From Streptomyces sp. SW4 (GTDB lineage Bacteria > Actinomycetota > Actinomycetes > Streptomycetales > Streptomycetaceae): DNA of 64,000 nucleotides. Positions 38,658 to 51,503 of the stretch are shown here, in pieces. Position numbers and translations under genes: made by a program. Positions within the stretch are counted from its first letter, which is position 1. The number at the start of each line of letters is the position of its first letter. The notes beneath the pieces are model-generated. The model did not search any database. It was not told where the DNA came from and saw only the letters and a list, made by a program, of their open reading frames with translations. Where the stretch lies: contig QKWM01000003.1 of assembly GCA_003248315.1 (NCBI GenBank), forward strand, positions 1-64,000, written 5' to 3'.

Positions 38658-39550
38658 CCGACCCCCGCACCACCGTCGTCGTCATCACCCACAACCGGCG
38701 CCGCGAACTGCTGCGCACCCTCGACCGGCTCGCCGAACTCCCGGAACGGCCGCCGGTGATCGTCACCGACAACGGCTCCACGGACGGCACCGCACCGGCC
38801 GTCGCCCGCCACCACCCCCAGGTCCGGCTGCTGCGCCCCGGCCGCAACCTCGGCGCGATCGGCCGCAACCTGGCGATCCGCCACGTCCGCACGCCCTACG
38901 TGGCGTTCTGCGACGACGACTCCTGGTGGGCGCCGGGCTCGCTGTCCGGCGCCGCCGACCTGCTCGACGCCCATCCCGCCCTCGGCACCGTGACCGCCCG
39001 CATCCTCGTCGAACCCGGCGGCACCGAGGACCCCATCGTCGAGGAACTGCGCGACTCGCCCGTCCCCGGCCCCGACTGGCTGCCCGGCCCCGCCCTCGGC
39101 TCCTTCCTGGCCGCCGCCACCGTGCTGCGCGCCGACGCCTTCCGCGCCGCAGGCGGCTTCCACCCCCGGCTGTGGCTGGGCGGCGAGGAGGAACTGCTCG
39201 CCGCCGACCTCGCGGCCGACGGCTGGTGGCTGACGTACGCCGACCATCTGACGATCCATCACCAGCCGTCGACGGTGCGCGACGCGACGCTGCGCCGAGC
39301 GCACGGCATCCGCAACACCCTGTGGTTCACCTGGCTGCGCCGCCCGGCCGGACCCGCCCTGCGCCGCACCCTGCACCTGGCCCGCACCGTCCCGCGCGAC
39401 CTCGCCTCCCTGCGCGCCTTCGCCGAGGCCACCGCCGCCCTGCCGTGGGTGCTGCGGGAGCGCCGGGTGCTGCCGCCCGAGGTCGAGGCCCGGCTGCGGC
39501 TGCTGGAACCGGAACAGCGCGCGTCGACGGCCCGCAGCTACACGGGATGA
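38654..39550 (+). CDS. Family 2 glycosyltransferase, tandem copy B
   Basis: 298 residues without a slip: TTVVVITHNRRRELLRTLDR, VIVTDNGSTDGTAPAVARHH, GAIGRNLAIR, TPYVAFCDDDSWWAPGSLSG and LGGEEELLAADLAADGWWLT. It overlaps copy A by ATGA and is the last gene of the glycan run. The rearranged neighbours of the shared DDDSWWAPG box suggest different acceptor or donor use. A strong hairpin follows. Confidence 0.9.
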   Translation: MTDPRTTVVVITHNRRRELLRTLDRLAELPERPPVIVTDNGSTDGTAPAVARHHPQVRLLRPGRNLGAIGRNLAIRHVRTPYVAFCDDDSWWAPGSLSGAADLLDAHPALGTVTARILVEPGGTEDPIVEELRDSPVPGPDWLPGPALGSFLAAATVLRADAFRAAGGFHPRLWLGGEEELLAADLAADGWWLTYADHLTIHHQPSTVRDATLRRAHGIRNTLWFTWLRRPAGPALRRTLHLARTVPRDLASLRAFAEATAALPWVLRERRVLPPEVEARLRLLEPEQRASTARSYTG

Positions 39551-39579
39551 CGCCCGGGGAGGACACGGGGTGACGCGAG

Positions 39580-39605
39580 CGGCCCCGTGCCGGAGCACGG
39601 GGCCG
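39580..39605. terminator. Bidirectional terminator hairpin after the glycan run
   Basis: CGGCCCCGTGC-CGGA-GCACGGGGCCG is a perfect 11-bp stem with a 4-base loop, 29 bases past the last glycosyltransferase stop and about 30 bases from the stop of the convergent small gene. Confidence 0.8.
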
Positions 39606-39634
39606 GGGCCGGACGACCGCAGGGGCCGCAGGGA

Positions 39635-39835
39635 CTACTCGGAGCCGGCCCGGCGCTCGCCCTTCGGGCCGCGGCCGCGTTCCGTCCGCGGGCCCCGGCT
39701 GCGCAGGCCCTCGCCCTCCTGGAGCTCCTCACCGGCCGCCCGGCCGGCGTCCTGGTCGGAGATCCCCGACCGCTCGGCCTCCTTGCGGGCCCTGGCCCGC
39801 CGCGTGTCGTACTTCTTGCTTCCGGGCTCGGGCAT
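39635..39835 (-). CDS. Small basic conserved protein
   Basis: 66 residues, highly charged: MPEPGSKKYDTRRARARKEA, SGISDQDAGRAAGEEL, then an Arg/Gly-rich tail. I remember short Streptomyces proteins with the same PGSKKYDTRRARA start, but no function. The ATG at 39835 has AGGAGG eight bases upstream; an in-frame GTG at 39844 is too close to that site. No membrane segment or known domain. Confidence 0.65.
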   Translation of the reverse strand: MPEPGSKKYDTRRARARKEAERSGISDQDAGRAAGEELQEGEGLRSRGPRTERGRGPKGERRAGSE

Positions 39836-39893
39836 GTCACCCACCTCCTGCGCCCCGGGTCCCCGTGCGCCGTGCCGGACAAACGACCGCCCG

Positions 39894-40202
39894 TCACCCC
39901 TCCGTCCAGCGGCACAGCAGCCGGAACACCGCGAACAGCGTCGGCGGCCACACCGCGGCGAAGGCCCAGATCACGCCCGGCCGCGAGGTGACGATGCCCG
40001 CCACCATCAGCGTCACGGACAGCGTGAGCAGCAGCAGGACGGTCAGGGTGCGCGGACGGTAGGCCGCCACCCGGGCGAGCGGGGGCCGGCGGCCGGGCCG
40101 GAACGTGCGCAGGCGCCGGTCGAGCCGGCGGTCACGGCGCAGCTCCCGTTCCATCTCGTCCAGGATGCGCTGCTCGTGGTCGGGGAGCCGGCCGATGCTC
40201 AT
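39894..40202 (-). CDS. DUF3040 two-helix membrane protein
   Basis: 102 residues: LPDHEQRILDEMERELRRDR, an amphipathic charged helix with DP/EF-like acidic and basic alternation, then two transmembrane helices (LTVLLLLTLSVTLMVAGIV and GVIWAFAAVWPPTLFAVFRL). This is the DUF3040 layout, widespread in Streptomyces and often near cell-envelope genes. GAGGAGG stands before the ATG at 40202. No slip found. Confidence 0.85.
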   Translation of the reverse strand: MSIGRLPDHEQRILDEMERELRRDRRLDRRLRTFRPGRRPPLARVAAYRPRTLTVLLLLTLSVTLMVAGIVTSRPGVIWAFAAVWPPTLFAVFRLLCRWTEG

Positions 40203-41194
40203 GACGTCCTCCTCGGGGCGGACCGACGAACCACCGAGTGCCCCGCGGCGGCGGTTCCTCACCGGCCGGCCGGGACCCGAGCGCCTCGACCAGGCGGCCG
40301 GCGGCGTCCGGCACCCCGTCCGCCCGTCCGCCCCGTCCGCCCCGTCCGCCCGGAACGCGGCGCCGGTCCGCCGGGCCCGCTCCCGCCCGGCGGTCAGGCA
40401 CCACTCCCACCACCGTTCGAGCGCCGCCTCGTCCAGCCGCTCCGCGGCGACCAGCGCCGGCCAGCCGCAGGCACGGGCCTGCGCGGTGACCTTCGCACCG
40501 CCCGCCACCGGGTCCACCGCCAGCGCCGGGGTGCCGGCCCGCAGCGCCAGCACCAGCCCGTGCAGCCGATCGGTGACGACCAGGTCCAGCCGGGCCAGCA
40601 CCGCCTCCAGCTGGGCCGGCGTCGCACACAGCCGCCAGTCGCGGGTGTCCAGCCGGGTCTCCAGCTCCAGCCGCGCGCAGTCCCGCCCGGCCAGCCAGGT
40701 GGTCACCGTCTCCGCGACCTGCTCGTGCCGCCGCTGCCGCCCGTACTCGCGCTGCCCGTGGGTGAGGACCACCCCGACCACGGGCCGGGCGGGCAGCTCC
40801 GGGGCGCCGGCGGCGAGGTCCCGGGTCGGCTCGGTGCCGGGGGCGTCACGGGCCAGCACCCGGTGGAAGCCGGTGACCGCCGCCGAGGCGGGGTCGACGA
40901 CCGAGGTGCCGACGGCGATCCGCACACAGTGCGCGAACCGCCGGTGCAACTCCTCGACCTGCGGCCCGTGCACCGGGCCGCACACGAACACCAGATGCGA
41001 GTACGCCGCCGGGTCCACGTCCTCGAAATGCGTGCCGTCCGGGCGGAACCCGGGCTCCACACGATGTCGTAGGGCAGGCCCGCACCGCGCAGCACCTCCT
41101 CCACGCGGTGCAGGGCCAGCACGTCCCCGGCCGTGGCCTCCCCGTGCAGGAAGCTGAACCAGCCGGTCACCAGGGTCTTGCGTCGTCCGTGCAC
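40132..41194 (-). CDS. Polysaccharide pyruvyl-transferase family protein
   Basis: About 350 residues. The N-terminal half has KTLVTGWFSFLHGEATAGDV and YDIVWSPGFRPDGTHFEDVD (joined by a slip near 41060); the C-terminal half has the family signature TDRLHGLVLALRAGTPALAV. CsaB-like members add pyruvate ketals to envelope glycans from phosphoenolpyruvate. A second slip near 40318 leads to VPDAAGRLVEALGSRP. The 3' end is uncertain: the frame stays open to 40132, overlapping the DUF3040 gene by 71 bases, but one more lost base would end it at 40259. The GTG at 41194 has no strong ribosome site. It faces the glycan run and may decorate its product. Confidence 0.75.
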
Positions 41195-41251
41195 AGTGCA
41201 CCCGGGTGCCCTCGGGCCGGCCGGTCAATCCCGGCCGCCGCCGGGGGCCGG

Positions 41252-42643
41252 TCAGCGGCCGACGACCGGCCCGAACGCCCTGCGGATGTCGGCCGCGGCG
41301 GGCTCGACGTACTCGAACGACGGCGCGGAGCCGTAGTAGGTGATGATCCCCGGGCAGCTCGCGCCGCCGAGCTGCACCGTCCGGTCGGTCACCCGCCGGC
41401 CGGTGCGCAGCTCGTACACCTTCACCCGCAGCGCGATCTTGTAGAAGGTGATGTTCCGGATGCGTTGCTCGTGGTCCCGGTAGGCACAGGTCTCGACGGC
41501 CGCGCCGCGCCCCGTCTCCTGCGCGCACACGACCAGCGCCGCCTCGGCCGGGTCGGAGACCCGCCAGCCCGCGGGCAGCTTGTCCGTGTGGTCCGGCGCG
41601 CCCCGGAAGACCGCCGGGTTCGCCCCCTTGCGGCGCGCGGGCGCCCCCTCGTACTTCGCGGGCCGGGCGCAGTAGCCGCCGTCCGTGCCGACCGGACCGC
41701 CGAGCAGCTCCTCGACGCGGTCGAGCTGGACGGCGAGGACCGTCCTCCGGATCCCCTTGCGGGCCGCGCCGGCCCGGCCGTCCCCCGGGTGCTCGTCGAG
41801 CAGCCGCTGATAGCGGGCCCGCGCCTCGGACCACCTGCCCTCGTCGAAGAGGGCGTCCCCGCACTCCATCAGCGCCCCGGGCGTGATCCGGGCCGCCCTG
41901 GCGGGGGCCGCCGCCAGGGCCGTGCCCCGCGGTCCGCGCTCGCGCAGCCAGTCCGCGACCGCGACCGTCTCGCAGGCGTCCTCGGTGGGCAGCCGCCGCA
42001 GGAAGTCGTCCAGGGCCGCTTCCACCAGCGCGCCGTCGGCGGGATCCTCGAGCACCGAGCCGAGCCGCCGGAAACCCGCGTCCAACGCGCCGAGTTCGCC
42101 GTCCAGCCCCGGCTCAGCTCCCCCGTGGCCGTCTGCAGCCGGTCGCACACCTCGACCACACGGTCGCCACGGGCGGCCAGGGGAGCGGCGGCGAGCCGGT
42201 GGCCGACGTCCCCGATCCGGTCCTGGGCCCGGGTCACCGCCGTGCAGTCCCCGTCCGCGCGCGCCTCGGCCACCTCCTTCTCGATCAGGTGCGCCTCCAG
42301 ACGCAGCGCCCCGACCGTGAGCAGCACCGTGAGCGTGAGGCCGAGCACGCGCAGGCGCTGCCCGAGGCGCGGTCGTGCGGGGCCGCGGCGCGCCAGCAGC
42401 CGGCCGTGCGCGACGACGGCCGCCCACCACAGCAGCAGGACCAGCTCGCACCAGTGCTCGGCGACCGCGGCGGTCGTCCAGACCAGGGCGACGGTCACCA
42501 CCGCGGCCCCCAGAACGCCCCGCGCCGCCCCAGCAGCAGATAGCCCACGCCGAGCAGCGAGGCGTTGCCGACGGCGACCGCCACCGGATCGGCCCCGGCG
42601 GCTCGGCCGGCGCGGACGGCGGCACGTCGGGCGTGTGGCTCAC
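41252..42643 (-). CDS. Membrane protein with helical-repeat and C-terminal extracytoplasmic domain
   Basis: About 464 residues. After MSHTPDVPPSAPAEPPG the correct frame shifts through SLLGVGYLLLGRRGAFWG to VVTVALVWTTAAVAEHWCEL, giving three transmembrane helices by residue 120 (the third RVLGLTLTVLLTVGALRL). A Lys/Glu helix (EAHLIEKEVAEARADGD) and TPR-like stretch (DALFDEGRWSEARARYQRLL) follow, then a domain beginning TDGGYCARPAKYEGAPARRK that I do not recognise, with four Cys. Slips near 42590, 42515 and 42113. GTG 42643 overlaps the stop of the upstream membrane gene. The pair is divergent from the STAND-WD40 gene, suggesting a joint role. Confidence 0.6.
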   Translation of the reverse strand: MSHTPDVPPSAPAEPPGPIRWRSPSATPRCSAWAICCWGGAGRSGGRGGDRRPGLDDRRGRRALVRAGPAAVVGGRRRARPAAGAPRPRTTAPRAAPARARPHAHGAAHGRGAASGGAPDREGGGRGARGRGLHGGDPGPGPDRGRRPPARRRSPGRPWRPCGRGVRPAADGHGGAEPGLDGELGALDAGFRRLGSVLEDPADGALVEAALDDFLRRLPTEDACETVAVADWLRERGPRGTALAAAPARAARITPGALMECGDALFDEGRWSEARARYQRLLDEHPGDGRAGAARKGIRRTVLAVQLDRVEELLGGPVGTDGGYCARPAKYEGAPARRKGANPAVFRGAPDHTDKLPAGWRVSDPAEAALVVCAQETGRGAAVETCAYRDHEQRIRNITFYKIALRVKVYELRTGRRVTDRTVQLGGASCPGIITYYGSAPSFEYVEPAAADIRRAFGPVVGR

Positions 42644-43034
42644 GGCGCCTCCCCTCGCTGCGGGCGCGGACGTACGCCCGCGCGGCCGGCCGGTACAGCA
42701 GCGCCGCCCCGGGCCCCGCCAGGGCCAGCGCGAGGAGCAGGGTGGCGCCCCCGTACAGCGGATCGTCGAAGGCGAACGCCGCCGCGAGCACGAAGACCGC
42801 CGCGAGCAGACAGACGACCGCCGTGCGGGCGGTCCGCCGCCCCCGCCCGGCGCGCACCGCGCACCACAGGCACGCCACCACCAGCAGGACCATCAACTGC
42901 CCCGCCTGCCCCGGTCCGGCGGCCGTCGTCGCCGCCGTCGGCGCACCGAGGACGATCAGCACCACCGCCACGGTGACGCTCCGCGGCCGGCGGGCCGGGT
43001 CCGCGGTCGTCCGGCGGCCTTCTTCCGTGTGCAT
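42640..43034 (-). CDS. Small four-helix membrane protein
   Basis: About 130 residues: four hydrophobic segments (VTVAVVLIVLGAPTAATTAA, LMVLLVVACLWCAV, TAVVCLLAAVFVLAAAFAF, ATLLLALALAGPGAALLYR) after a polar N-terminus. One lost base near 42660 brings it to the TGA that overlaps the next GTG, an arrangement that supports the correction. ATG 43034 has GAGGGAG upstream. No family recognised. It is the first gene of the pair divergent from the STAND-WD40 gene. Confidence 0.6.
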
Positions 43035-43152
43035 GAGGCTCCCTCAGGGTGTTCCGGTCTCACGGGGAGGGGAGGACGCCGGGCCGGCGGGGCGGCACCG
43101 GTCCGGCGCCGCCCCGGGCTCCCCCGGGCAGCCATTGCAGCGCCGTACGACG

Positions 43153-43184
43153 TTGTTCAGCAGCCCGGAGCCGCCACTGAACAA
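43153..43184. promoter_or_regulatory. TTGTTCAG-N16-CTGAACAA inverted repeat
   Basis: A perfect 8-bp inverted repeat with a 16-base spacer sits between the divergent membrane pair and the STAND-WD40 gene. Its A+T-containing arms stand out from the flanks. It is placed to regulate both directions, possibly by the HTH domain of the STAND protein or another repressor. The rest of the 43035-43357 spacer shows nothing else. Confidence 0.6.
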
Positions 43185-43357
43185 TCGGCCGGCCGCCGTC
43201 GGCCGCCCGGAGCCGGCGGCGGGCGGTGCGTGACGTGAAGACGTCGTGAACTCCCCGTGCGCCACCGGACGGTGGCGATCCTTCCGCTTGCCGCCCGGTC
43301 CGGCCCTCCCTACCGTGGGCGCCCGGACGACTGCCGACAGCGACGACGGGCGGGCAC

Positions 43358-47160
<3,803 letters not shown>

Positions 47161-47221
47161 CCCACGCCGGCACACCGCCGCGCGACACGGACACGGCCCC
47201 GGGGGGGAGGGGGCATGGAGA

Positions 47222-47260
47222 GGGGCGTTGCGGGCCGCTCGTGGAGGCCCGCAACGCCCC
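47222..47260. terminator. Bidirectional terminator between STAND-WD40 and protease genes
   Basis: GGGGCGTTGCGGGCC (47222-47236) and GGCCCGCAACGCCCC (47246-47260) form a perfect 15-bp stem with a 9-base loop between the two convergent genes. Confidence 0.88.
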
Positions 47261-47312
47261 CTGGCATGTCACCTGAGGGGTACTCAGGAGTTCGTGTGGC
47301 GGCGCACCGCCG

Positions 47313-48100
47313 CTACGCGTCGACCTGCGCCCTCACCAGGTCGGAGAAGGTGGTCAGCCTCGCGTACACACCGGGAAGGCCGGCCCGTGCGCAGCCCTCG
47401 CCCCAGGAGGTCACGCCGGCCAGGACGCCGTCGACGAGCAGCGGGCCGCCGCTGTCGCCCTGGCAGGTGTCGACACCGCCCTCGGGGTAGCCGGCGCACA
47501 CCATCTCGTTCGCCACGTAGTCGCGGCCGTAGGAGCCGGCGCAGCTCGCGTCGGACACGAGCGGCACGGTCGCGGTGCGCAACTGGTTCGAGGAGCCGCC
47601 GTTCTCGCTGGTCGTGCCCCAGCCCAGGACGCGGCGGTGGTGCCGGGCGCGTACACCCCGGTGTCCGAGGCGGAGACGTAGGGGGCGGTCTTGTACGGCA
47701 TCGGCTGGGACAGCGTCAGGACGGCGACGTCCTCGCCGCGGGTGACCCGCCGGTAGTCCGGGTGCACCCAGATCTTGCTGACCTGGGCGACGGTGCCGTC
47801 GGTGCCGTCGAGGTAGGTGCGCCCGCCGACGACGCGGACGCCGGCGGGGGTCTCGCCGACCATGCAGTGCGCGGCGGTGATCACCTTCGTGGGGGAGACC
47901 AGGGTGCCGCCGCAGAACTGGTCCTGCGAGGCGTCCGTGATCTGCATGACGAACGGGTAGGCGGAGGCGGTGGTCGTCGTACCGCCGACGATCGGCTGGG
48001 GAGCGGCGACGGCGGAGGGGGCGGTGAGCAGACCGGTCGCGGCGGCGGCGGTGGCCAAGAGCGCCGCGGCGGTCCGTCTGACGCGGGTGAGCCCGGACAT
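47313..48100 (-). CDS. Secreted trypsin-like serine protease (S1A)
   Basis: About 262 residues: signal peptide (RTAAALLATAAAATGLLTAP), short propeptide, mature start IVGGTTTTASAYPF, and the catalytic triad in VITAAHCMVG (His), TRGEDVAVLTL (Asp) and CQGDSGGPLLVDG (Ser). The Asp six residues before the Ser (GGVDTCQGDSGG) indicates trypsin specificity for Arg/Lys. A lost base near 47632 (VLGWGTTSENGG expected) breaks it. The extracellular role is probably nutritional or developmental protein hydrolysis. ATG 48100 has a GAGGAGACG site. Confidence 0.93.
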
Positions 48101-48480
48101 GCGTCTCCTCGGGGTTTGCCGGTGGGGGGTCGCGCGGGTGGGGGGTGAGGCACGGGGACCTCGACAGCGGTCCCGTGTGCCCGGCGAGCGGCACGTCCCA
48201 TACGGTAGGACCGGGTCGCGGGGCGCCCAATGAGGGAACCCCCTAAGGGAGTTGGGCAGGGAAAACCCTCGGTACCCCGACCGGGAACGGGCCCGACCGG
48301 CCCCCGGGTCCCCGGCCGGCAGCGGCGGGCGGCGGGCCGGCGCACCGGCCTCGGGGCCTCCCCGGTTTCACGGCCTCACCGGGCTGACCGGCTTTCACCG
48401 CACCCGCCCGTTCCTGCGGGTTCCGTCGGCCATGCCGGCCCCACCGGTCTCGCCGGTCCCGCCGGTTCGCCGGCCCTGCC
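48101..48480. other. Protease promoter region and GC-rich spacer
   Basis: The protease promoter must lie in about 48101-48240, with CCCATACGGTAGG the least GC-rich part. The rest is GC-rich with runs of CGGTCTCGCCGGTCCCGCCG that grade into the tandem repeat to its right. No gene supported. Confidence 0.4.
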
Positions 48481-48673
48481 GGTCTCGTGGGCGGGTCGTT
48501 CCCGGCGGGTGGCGGTCCGGTCGGTGCCGGTTCCGGCGGTTCGCCGGTCCCGTGGGCGGGTCGTTCCCGGCGGGTGCCGGTCCGGTCGGTGCCGGTTCCG
48601 CGGTTCGCCGGTCTCGTGGGCGGGTCGTTCCGGCGGGTGGCGGTCCCGTCGGTGTCGGTTCCGGCGGTTCGCC
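48481..48673. repeat. 64-65-bp tandem repeat, three copies
   Basis: Copies at 48481-48545, 48546-48609 and 48610-48673 share GTGGGCGGGTCGTTCC and CGGTTCGCC blocks with about 90 percent identity by eye. A decayed fourth copy precedes them. The length is not a multiple of three in two copies, so it is unlikely to be coding. It lies just downstream of the LAL regulator stop. Confidence 0.85.
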
Positions 48674-48687
48674 GGGACCGGGGCGGC

Positions 48688-51503
48688 TCAGTGGCGGTGC
48701 TGGCCCGCCGCCAGCCGGACGATGTCCACGCGGGAACGGATCCCCAGCTTGCGGTAGACCCGGGTCAGCGTCGCCTCCACCGTCTTGACGCTCACGAACA
48801 GACGGCCGGCGATCTCCCGGTTGGTCGCGCCCTCCATCACCAGGGCCGCCACCTGACGCTCCATCGAGGCCAGCGCCTCCAGACAGGCTGCGGGCAGCGC
48901 GCCCGTCGCGGCCGGAGCCTGCGCCGGCCGCGACGCCGCCTCGGCGGCCGCCGCCTCCACCCGCCGCAGCCAGGGCAGCGCCCGGCAGCGCCGGAACAGC
49001 CGCGCCGCCTCGTCGTACGCCGCCGGATCCGGCCGGCGGGCCGGCAGCGACGCCAGCGTGAACGCCGTCCGCGCCTCCTCCAGGCCGAGGCCCAGCTTCG
49101 CCAGCCGGTCCCGCGCCGACGTCAACTGCGCGACGGCGGCCTCGTGCTCGCCGCGCTCCGCCCGCACCAGCGCCTCGACCCGGTCCAGGTCGGCCAGGAC
49201 GCTCTCGCGGCCCAGCCGCAGCGCGTGCGTGCGCGTGACGTCGATGACCTCCTGCGCCTCGGCCGGCTCCCGGAGCCGTACCAGAGCCTCCGCCAGATCC
49301 CCCTGCCAGCGGCCGCGCGCCGGGTCGGTGATGCCCGCGCCGGCCTCCAGCTGCCGGACCCGGCGCAACGTCTCCACGGCCGCCCGGGTGTCGTCCGCGA
49401 CCAGCTGGGCGTGGCCGAGCGCGGCCAGGGTGCGCGACAGATAGACGGCGTCGCCGTCCTCCTCGGCCCGGTCCACCGCCTCCCGCGCCAGCTCCAGCGC
49501 GCGGCCCACGTCGCCGCCGGCCGCCTCGGCCAGCGCGGCCTGCATCGTGCTCGCGCCCTCCCCGATGCCCGCGTCCCGGGCCAGCGTCAGGCTCTCCCGG
49601 GCCAGCGCGAGCGCCCGACCGCACTGCCCGGCGCGCAACTCGGTCTCGGCGAGGAACCGCAGGTAGTGGACCTCGCTCTCGGCCATGCCGCGCCGCCGCA
49701 CCTCGCGCAGCAGCGCCGTGACCGTGGACCGCGCCTCGGCCAGCCGGTCGCTCATGATCAGCCAGCGGAACCGGGCCGACCGGGCCCCGTTGTGGTGACA
49801 GGCCACCCGCGGGTCCTGCGGCTCCTGGAGCGCCCGCTGGATCGTCGCGGGGCGTCCGGGTGGCCCATGAGGATCTCGGCCTGCGCCTGGAAGGCGAGCG
49901 CGAGCAGTTCGGCGCGCCGGTCCCCGGCCCGAGCCGCCAGCGCCGCGGCGTGCGCGGCCTCCTCCCGGCCCTGCGCGAAGTCCCCCTGGACGACCAGGCC
50001 GCGCCAGGCCAGCTGGTAGTGGACGAGGGTCAGCAGCCGGGGGTCGTCGCCCGCGTCGGCCAGCGCCTGCGGGAAGGCCGCGTCGACCTCGCCGATGGCC
50101 TGCCCGCCGCCTCGATCACCACCATCCACGCCCGCACCCGCTCGGCCGGCGCCGTGGCCCGGGTCAGCACCTCGCGGGCCACGTCCCGCGCCAGGTCGAC
50201 CTCGCCGGCGGTGATCGCGTCCTCGGCCGCCTGGATCCGGCGCTCGTCCGGTCCGGGGTCGCCGTCCGCGGGGGTGTGCCGGGCGGCGAGCAGACCGAGC
50301 GAGGCCGCCACCGACGGCGCCCCCCGGTCCCGGGCCAGCGCGGCGGCCTCGGCCAGCCGGTCCGCCACCTCCGGGTCGGTGCCGGTCGTCGCCAGGGCCA
50401 GGTGCCGGGCGCGCTCGATCGGATCGGACGCCGCCGTCGACAGCGCCGCGTGCGCGGCCCGCCGCTCCTGCGCCGGGGCCTCCGCGTACAGCGCGGCCGA
50501 GATCAGCGGATGGGCGAACCGTACGGCGGGACCCTCCGGGTCGGCGGCGAGCAGACCCAGCTCGGCCGCCTGGGCCGTCTCCGCCTCGGCGTTCGCCCTG
50601 CCGGCCGCGTGCAGCAGGGCGGGGGTGGGGCGGGCGCCCGCGCTGGCCACCAGCAGCGTGCGGCGGGCCTCGGCGGAGAGCATCTCCAGGCGGCTCAGCA
50701 CCAGGTCGCGCAGCGAGGTCGGCACCGGCAGCGGCTCGCCGGGCCGGGGCGGGGTGGGACTCTCGGCGAGGGCCCGGCCCAGTTCCAGGGCGAACAGCGG
50801 ATTGCCGCCGCTGGTGCGGTGGATCTCGCGGACCGTGGAGCGGGGCAGGCCGGTGTACCGCGGTGGTCGAGGAGGGCGGAGGTCTGGTCGCGGGTCAGCG
50901 GGCCCAGCCGGACCGGGAGGGTGTCCGGGGGAGAGGCGCTCAGGTGACGGTCGTACTCCTGGCCGTCGGTGCGCACCGCGCACAGCATCCGCACCGGGGT
51001 GTCGCCCAGGCGGCGGGCGGCGAAGCCGAGGATCTCGGCGCTGGCCGCGTCCAGCCACTGCAGGTCGTCGGCGACGATCAGCACCGGCCCCTCGGCGGCG
51101 AGGGCGCGCAGCGCGGACAGCACGGCCAGACGCAGGGCGAGCCCGTCGCGCTCCAGGGTGGACGCGCGGCCGGTGAGCGCCGACTCCAGAGCGGTGCGCT
51201 GCGCGGCGGGCAGGGCGCCGGCCACGTCGTCCAGGACCAGGCCCAGGAGGTCGGCGAGGGCGAGGAACGGCAGATGGGATTCGGACTCGGTCGCCGAGCA
51301 GCGCAGTACGGTGCGTGCCGTCTCGGCGAATTCCGCGCCGAGGGCGCGCAGCACCGTCGACTTTCCAATTCCGGCCGGGCCGTGCAGCAGCACGCTGCCG
51401 CCCCGGCCGAGCTGCTCACGCGCCGCGCCGAACAGGTCCTCCCGGCCGACGACCAGGTCGGGGCGGCTCGGGCAGGCTCCTGGAAGTCCCGTCGCACGGT
51501 CAC
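48688..51503 (-). CDS. LAL-type LuxR transcriptional regulator
   Basis: About 939 residues. An N-terminal AAA/NACHT-like ATPase has Walker A GPAGIGKSTVLRAL and Walker B VLIVADDLQWLD, then a long TPR-like helical region (AALARDRGAPSVAASLGLLA; QALADAGDDPRLLTLVHYQL), and a C-terminal LuxR HTH (MERQVAALVMEGATNREIAG, VSVKTVEATLTRVYRKLGIR). LAL proteins activate catabolic or secondary metabolic genes upon ligand binding. Slips near 51471, 50862, 50097 and 49850. The GTG at 51503 follows GGAGGGAGC; restoring a C near 51471 links VTVRRDFQEPARAAP to DLVVGREDLFG. Target unknown. Confidence 0.87.

Noticed and set aside
26987..39550. Antibiotic biosynthetic cluster using ADP-heptose
   Set aside because: There are no scaffold-forming enzymes, resistance genes, exporters or pathway regulators; the neighbours are envelope-type genes.
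48481..48673. Possible CRISPR array
   Set aside because: The repeats are contiguous 64-65-bp units without unique spacers, and no cas genes occur in the window.
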